The notes under the pieces are model-generated. The model saw only the letters and a program-made list of their open reading frames with translations. It had not been told where the DNA came from and did not search any database. A program made the translations under genes and the position numbers. A stretch of 64,000 nt of DNA from Tritrichomonas foetus (taxonomy: Eukaryota; Parabasalia; Tritrichomonadida; Tritrichomonadidae). The stretch covers positions 37,754 through 101,753 of the forward strand of contig MLAK01000577.1 in assembly GCA_001839685.1 (NCBI GenBank). The letters are read 5' to 3'. Positions within the stretch are counted from its first letter, which is position 1. The number at the start of each line of letters is the position of its first letter. This document shows positions 59,678 through 64,000 of this stretch, piece by piece.

Positions 59678-60714
59678 GCGTCCAACTCGGTGGCATCCTT
59701 GAAGGGTTTAAGCTCCTGAAGCGCCTCGGTGCAGGTTCCTTCGGAGAGACATACTACGCAGAGGACATGAAAACTTCTGAGAAGTTTGCAATAAAAATAG
59801 AAAACATTGAATCGCATAAAAAGATTCTTCTGAGCAACGAGCGTGCAATCCTTGAAGACCTCAAAGGTTGCCGCTACGCTCCTGCTTTCTTCGCGGCTGA
59901 AGTGCGCCAAAAGTATGCTTTTATGGCGATGGATTGCCTCGGCCCTTCTTTGTCCAAAGTCATGGGCGTCTTCGGCGATCTGAGCCTCAAGACTGCCCTC
60001 CGCGTTGGCCTCCACATGCTTCTCGCCTTACGCGAATTACACACCCACGGATATTTACATCGCGACGTGAAGCCTTCCAACTTCCTCGTCGTGCCGAACA
60101 GGCGAACCGTAGTCAAGGTCGTCGACTTTGGCCTCTCCAGAAAGTTCATTGATGAAAACGGTGACTTTATCCGCGTAAATAACGGCTTCGTCGGCTCCCT
60201 GAAGTACGCATCCATTTACGCCCACCAACGCCAGGAGATCACCCAGCGAGACGACCTTCTATCTTGGTTTTATAGCCTGATCGAGTTGATAAGGGGAAAG
60301 CTGCCATGGTCACGAGTGTCATCCGAAAAGCACATCTTAAGAATAAAACAGAACATCACCGTTGCAAAACTCTGCGAAAAGTGTCCAAAGCAATTTAAGT
60401 CTATATATGCTTACTTAAGGGGACTTCAAGAGTTTGAAACGCCAAACTACTACCTAATCGCTAGCTTCTTGCTCGACGCAATGCATGATCACTCCGTCAA
60501 GTGGGAAGATCCGTACGATTGGGATTACCTAACCAAGAAAGAGCTTCATGGTATGACTGCGATAAGTCTTGCCCCAGTGAAGGGTGATCTTCCTGATCAT
60601 CCTGACCTGCCAAAGACGATGCCAGCACCTGTGTTGCCTGAAAAATACAATAACTTGCACGAAGAGGTTCACCAGACTTTTGATGGTGGATGCTTCAGAT
60701 GCAGCATTTGTTAA
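59674..60714 (+). CDS. CK1-family protein kinase
   Basis: 346 aa from the ATG at 59674 (MSVQLGG); the frame is open a little further upstream but without ATG. Kinase domain about 12-290: GAGSFGETY (19-27), AIK lysine (K41), HRDVKPSN (129-136), DFGLSRKF (DFG 151-153). The CK1 signature VGSLKYASIYAHQRQEITQRDD is present in place of the usual APE region, then LLSWFYSLIELIRGKLPW. This places it in the CK1/TTBK group, expanded in trichomonads. The C-terminus ends CFRCSIC, a cysteine cluster that could be lipid-modified. The gene is clearly GC-richer than its surroundings. Predicted active; substrate unknown. Confidence 0.93.
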   Translation: MSVQLGGILEGFKLLKRLGAGSFGETYYAEDMKTSEKFAIKIENIESHKKILLSNERAILEDLKGCRYAPAFFAAEVRQKYAFMAMDCLGPSLSKVMGVFGDLSLKTALRVGLHMLLALRELHTHGYLHRDVKPSNFLVVPNRRTVVKVVDFGLSRKFIDENGDFIRVNNGFVGSLKYASIYAHQRQEITQRDDLLSWFYSLIELIRGKLPWSRVSSEKHILRIKQNITVAKLCEKCPKQFKSIYAYLRGLQEFETPNYYLIASFLLDAMHDHSVKWEDPYDWDYLTKKELHGMTAISLAPVKGDLPDHPDLPKTMPAPVLPEKYNNLHEEVHQTFDGGCFRCSIC

Positions 60715-62449
60715 GTTTATTATCATTGCGTTTTTTTCGTTCATGCGTTTTATTTTCATTCATTGAATCATTGAATTGGTGGTAGGTTTTCATGCTTTCA
60801 GCGTTGGCTTATTGGCTCAGTGATACATGACGGCTCGATTTCGATTCCTTACAGGTCGCTTTTGGGCACTTTGGTTAGTTTTTTGGTGATATTTTCGTGT
60901 ATGTGTTGTTTATTACTAAATCCATTCCCTTCAAAAAAATCTCCTTGCGTGTTTAGTTTTTTGTTTTCCTAATTCCTTCACGTTTTTCTTGCCGTTTGAA
61001 GATTGATAATTATATATTATTGCTAAAATCCAAAATGCGGAAATGAGAGAAACTTGTATGTTGTTGTGATAGTTAAATCTATTTTTCTCTATCATTTTGG
61101 TGAAATAATAATTTTTGGAAATTATCAATAATTTTCAAATTTCATTTTTCATCAGTAAATCAAGTCTAGATTAAATATTAATCGATGGCTATTTCCGAAA
61201 ATCCTATTGCTTTCGCTTTATGTTTTGGGCGAATTTTCTTTCAATTTTCAATCAATCAAACCGAAAATTTATTTCGGAAAATTGAATGAAAAATAATAAC
61301 CGATGTTGATTATCTTTTGAGTGATTATTTTGAATATCCATCTTCGAGAAAATATCTTCGTTGAACTATTTCTTTTCCTTTTGAGCTTTTGATATTTTGC
61401 GTTCGATAAAGTGTGGCAAGGAAATTAGGAATAAAACATTAATTTTGGGTTGAGATTTTTTTGTTTGGAACGACATAGATTATTGCATTGGTGATGTTTC
61501 TGTTTTCTAGATGTGCTTTCGTGTCGATTAACGATTTATATTTCCAAAAATATTTTTGATCGTTTTTGGTGAGTATTTTTGGATTTTTATCGTTTAGAAC
61601 ATGATACCATTGAGTTGGACGGCCTTACTAATGTTACGATCACGATTAGACCATATTTTATATGAATGAATGAGAAATTAATTTCGTGCTTTTGTTATCA
61701 AGCAGTTTAGTTTTTATTTTCATCTTCCTATTCCCTGATTTGGTTGTAATAGTAAATTATAATAAATATAATCATTAGGGCAGGGCAAAAATTAGGATTT
61801 TTAAATCCTAATATAGAAAGAGTTTCTCATTTCTCACAAGATAGCTAATTGTTTTTAGGCAACTTGGCATTCTTTGTAGAAATGATAGAAAATAAAAAAC
61901 TATGAAAAAATTCTCAAATTCATATGAAATATTAAATATGAAAAAATTAAAAAAACTCAATTAATAAATAATAATTTGCATCATCGATAAGATTATGAAA
62001 CACATTACTAGGATAAATCAACCCGGGCTTTTCGAAGAGAAGAGTCATTAATCCAGAAATCAAAATCCAAAAAAGGAATTTGATTTCAAATTCGCCTCGA
62101 TTCTCAACGTAACTTGAGCTCCCTTTCCAAGTTCCTTTGTTGATTTCTTTCTTTGTCGTGTTGGAAGTAATGCGTTAAAATATTGTACAAATGCCTTGGT
62201 TGTTAGTTTGTTTTGCAGTTGCATCTTTGGTTGTCTTGGTTGGGTTGTGAGTGATGCCCTGTCAATTTGTTGTTTGGAAGCTTCTTTGTGTTGGGTGCAT
62301 TTTTTGTACAATCAAAATCTTATCTCAACAAATATTATTTCTCAATGGTTTTGAGGCATTTGGGCAAAAAAATGAATCAAAAAGAAAAATGCATCTGCGC
62401 ATTGCAGTTGCGTTATGAAGATATTTTTGATTCGAGTTTTCTTACTTCT
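60715..62449. other. Gene-free AT-rich region
   Basis: About 1.7 kb. An 83-codon minus-strand frame (62060-62311) has no early ATG and no recognisable domain, so it is not called. Nothing else seen. Confidence 0.5.
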
Positions 62450-62915
62450 TCATGGCACCTTCCACCGAATTGTCGACGATAAAGCTGGAAGAAGAAGAAA
62501 AAAAGAAGCCGCTTCTAAATTGAAAGGAAATCCGTGTCTGATCTTCCTCACCCACTCGCCGCAAGTTGGTATCCACAACAATGGTGTCTTGCACTATTGA
62601 ACAACAACAATACGACGAGCGCGATGAGGAGGAAACATGTTTGGATTTGATTTCAGATGTTGAGCCCCAGAAATTCTACCCAGAAAACTCAAAATGTGAA
62701 GATCAAACTTTTGATAGGAAAAGTCCAAGCCTCTCTCTCGAAAGACCGGACCCCAAACTGTTTCGCTTTTGGTGGTACTTCAAATGAGCCCATTCCAAAA
62801 AAAAAACCTAACAGTAAAAAAAAAACATGGGATACAAGAGTGACACTCCGCTGACCCTTTCGATGGCTGCTGAGCCGGAACGAAGCTATCATCGATCAGG
62901 AGGAGGCACATGATC
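62450..62915 (+). pseudogene. Possible degraded gene (multiple broken frames)
   Basis: A GC-richer patch with protein-like pieces in different frames: MAPSTELSTIKLEEEEKKKP (start near 62452), then LPHPLAASWYPQQWCLALLN, then other short pieces, up to MGYKSDTPLTLSMAAEPERS (near 62828). Stops and frame changes interrupt it repeatedly. Origin not recognised. Confidence 0.25.
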
Positions 62916-63817
62916 CCACATTTTATTTTTTTTAAATGAAATAGCCATCCGTCACTTTTTTTGTTGCGATTTTATGAGGTTATTCACAAAAATTGAGTAA
63001 CATTATTGTTAACCCAGCAAATTTTCAGAGAAGATTTTTGTTGATATTCAGAATTTCAAAAAGATGGATTTTGATCCATACTCAATATATTCTTTATCAT
63101 TTTCGGTTACATGGAAAATTCATTCAATTCCATCATTGAATCATGTAAACTAACTTTGATGTTCTGAAAATTGAATTGAAGAGATAGGATTGATCTTTGA
63201 AAATTATAAGAAATTATTCGGTTATCAATATCGAATGCTTTTCTATAGTTTATGAGCTGTGATAAGAAAATTCAATAATAAACCGAAAACAATGATTCTG
63301 AAAAACCTTCAACGAATTGGAAAACTGCAAAAAAATAATTGTATCAAGAATTGGTTAATTGTTAAACAAAATATTCTTCAACATACATGATAGCATTATA
63401 ATAATATAATAACCGAATTGGTGAAGATATTTCTATTTTTCTATTTCAATATAATTTTGACTTTTTGAGAGGAGTTGATATGGTGCTATCAAACGATATT
63501 GTCTCATTTTGTTTTTGGGATACTGTAATATTGTGATATGTTATTATTCGTATTAATCTTATGCGAAATTAGCTATTCATTTTCCATCATAATGAGCATA
63601 TCACAAAATAAAAAAGTTTTAATTTTTCATCATATCTATTGTTTTTTCTGAACTAACCGTTTTATTATTTCCGAAAAGCCGCTCCGCTAAAAATTGGAAC
63701 TTCTTATTAGTTTCATCAAATAAAAATTGAAAATGGAAAAGCAACTCAAGTGTTCAACACAGAGTTTAAAGTATTAGTATAAATTAAGTTACATCAACTA
63801 TCAAAACAGTAGTTTTC
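62916..63817. other. Gene-free AT-rich region
   Basis: No coding frame or repeat recognised before the foldback copy at the window end. Confidence 0.5.
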
Positions 63818-64000
63818 GGCAGAGATTTATTTTCCTATGAGTTTTGTAAATGTGAAGTGAAAGGTCAAATAAAGGTCAAAAGTGGAAAAAACCTAATGGG
63901 TAAATGTGATGTGAACTTTGCTGGTTCTTTGGGTCACTTCGACATGGAGGAGGTGCGCCACGTGAACACAGCGGAGGGAGCGAAGCGATCCGAAGCTGTG
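63818..64000. mobile_element. Foldback repeat element, copy D (cut by window end)
   Basis: Starts GGCAGAGATTTATTTTCCTA and contains GGGTAAATGTGATGTGAAC and GTGCGCCACGTGAACACAGC. It then carries the 22-bp loop in reverse orientation relative to copy B, and GCTGTG beginning the second arm at the very end of the window. It has an extra internal stretch (AAAGGTCAAATAAAGGTC) that copy A also has. Confidence 0.8.

Noticed and set aside
62060..62311. 83-codon minus-strand frame with a basic peptide
   Set aside because: Opens with TTG; the first ATG is about 30 codons in; no family recognised.

Overview
This window looks like a contig from a parabasalid protist. Tritrichomonas foetus is my best guess, inferred from gene content and not from any database search. 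The DNA is very AT-rich. Every recognisable gene is a single uninterrupted reading frame, and 5' leaders look short, with TCA-type initiator-like sites close to several ATGs. The protein set also fits: a BspA-like leucine-rich-repeat secreted protein, a DUF3447-plus-ankyrin protein, divergent CAMK and CK1 kinases, an R1R2R3 Myb, a small Rab and a giant ConA/PH/BEACH/WD40 protein. I see no rRNA, tRNA or CRISPR array.

Layout. 0-10.8 kb: a divergent GH47 mannosidase-like protein (-), a PAC2-type proteasome chaperone (+), a coiled-coil protein (+), a REI1/ZNF622 ribosome factor (+), a five-pass prominin-topology membrane protein (+) and a Golgi-type glycosyltransferase (-). 10.8-13 kb: gene-free, with a widely spaced 37-bp inverted repeat. 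13-31.7 kb: a CAMK-like kinase (-), a TSNAXIP1-like coiled-coil protein (+), a bifunctional fucokinase/GDP-fucose pyrophosphorylase (+), a RhoGAP-like protein (+), a 2295-aa BEACH protein (-) and an FkbM methyltransferase broken by one frameshift (-). 31.7-38.3 kb: gene-poor, repeat-rich DNA holding three copies of a foldback element, the BspA-like gene, a 7-bp minisatellite and a HAD phosphatase. 39-50.2 kb: compact regulatory and trafficking genes (HMG box, VHS/ENTH adaptor, Myb, Rab, a secreted-protein gene with an in-frame stop, ankyrin, kinase, a small membrane protein). 50.4-57 kb: one 2192-aa protein built from repeated ubiquitin-like (beta-grasp) units. 57-64 kb: mostly gene-free, with one CK1-like kinase, two possible gene relics, and a fourth foldback copy cut by the window end.

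Several genes share themes. Glycosylation and the secretory pathway are represented by GH47, the glycosyltransferase, FkbM, FKP, the Asterix-like protein, Rab, the VHS adaptor, BEACH and RhoGAP. Signalling and transcription are represented by three kinases, Myb and HMG. There are no operons; neighbours are on mixed strands and separated by 0.2-2.6 kb of AT-rich DNA.

The items most worth checking are the palindromic foldback repeat family (one copy has 122-bp perfect arms), the giant multi-ubiquitin-like protein, the prominin-topology protein in a parabasalid, the BEACH domain lacking its middle, the gene with a TGA inside its signal peptide, and promoter-like repeats (a 22-bp triplet before the BEACH gene and a recurring GTACGTTAAG word).
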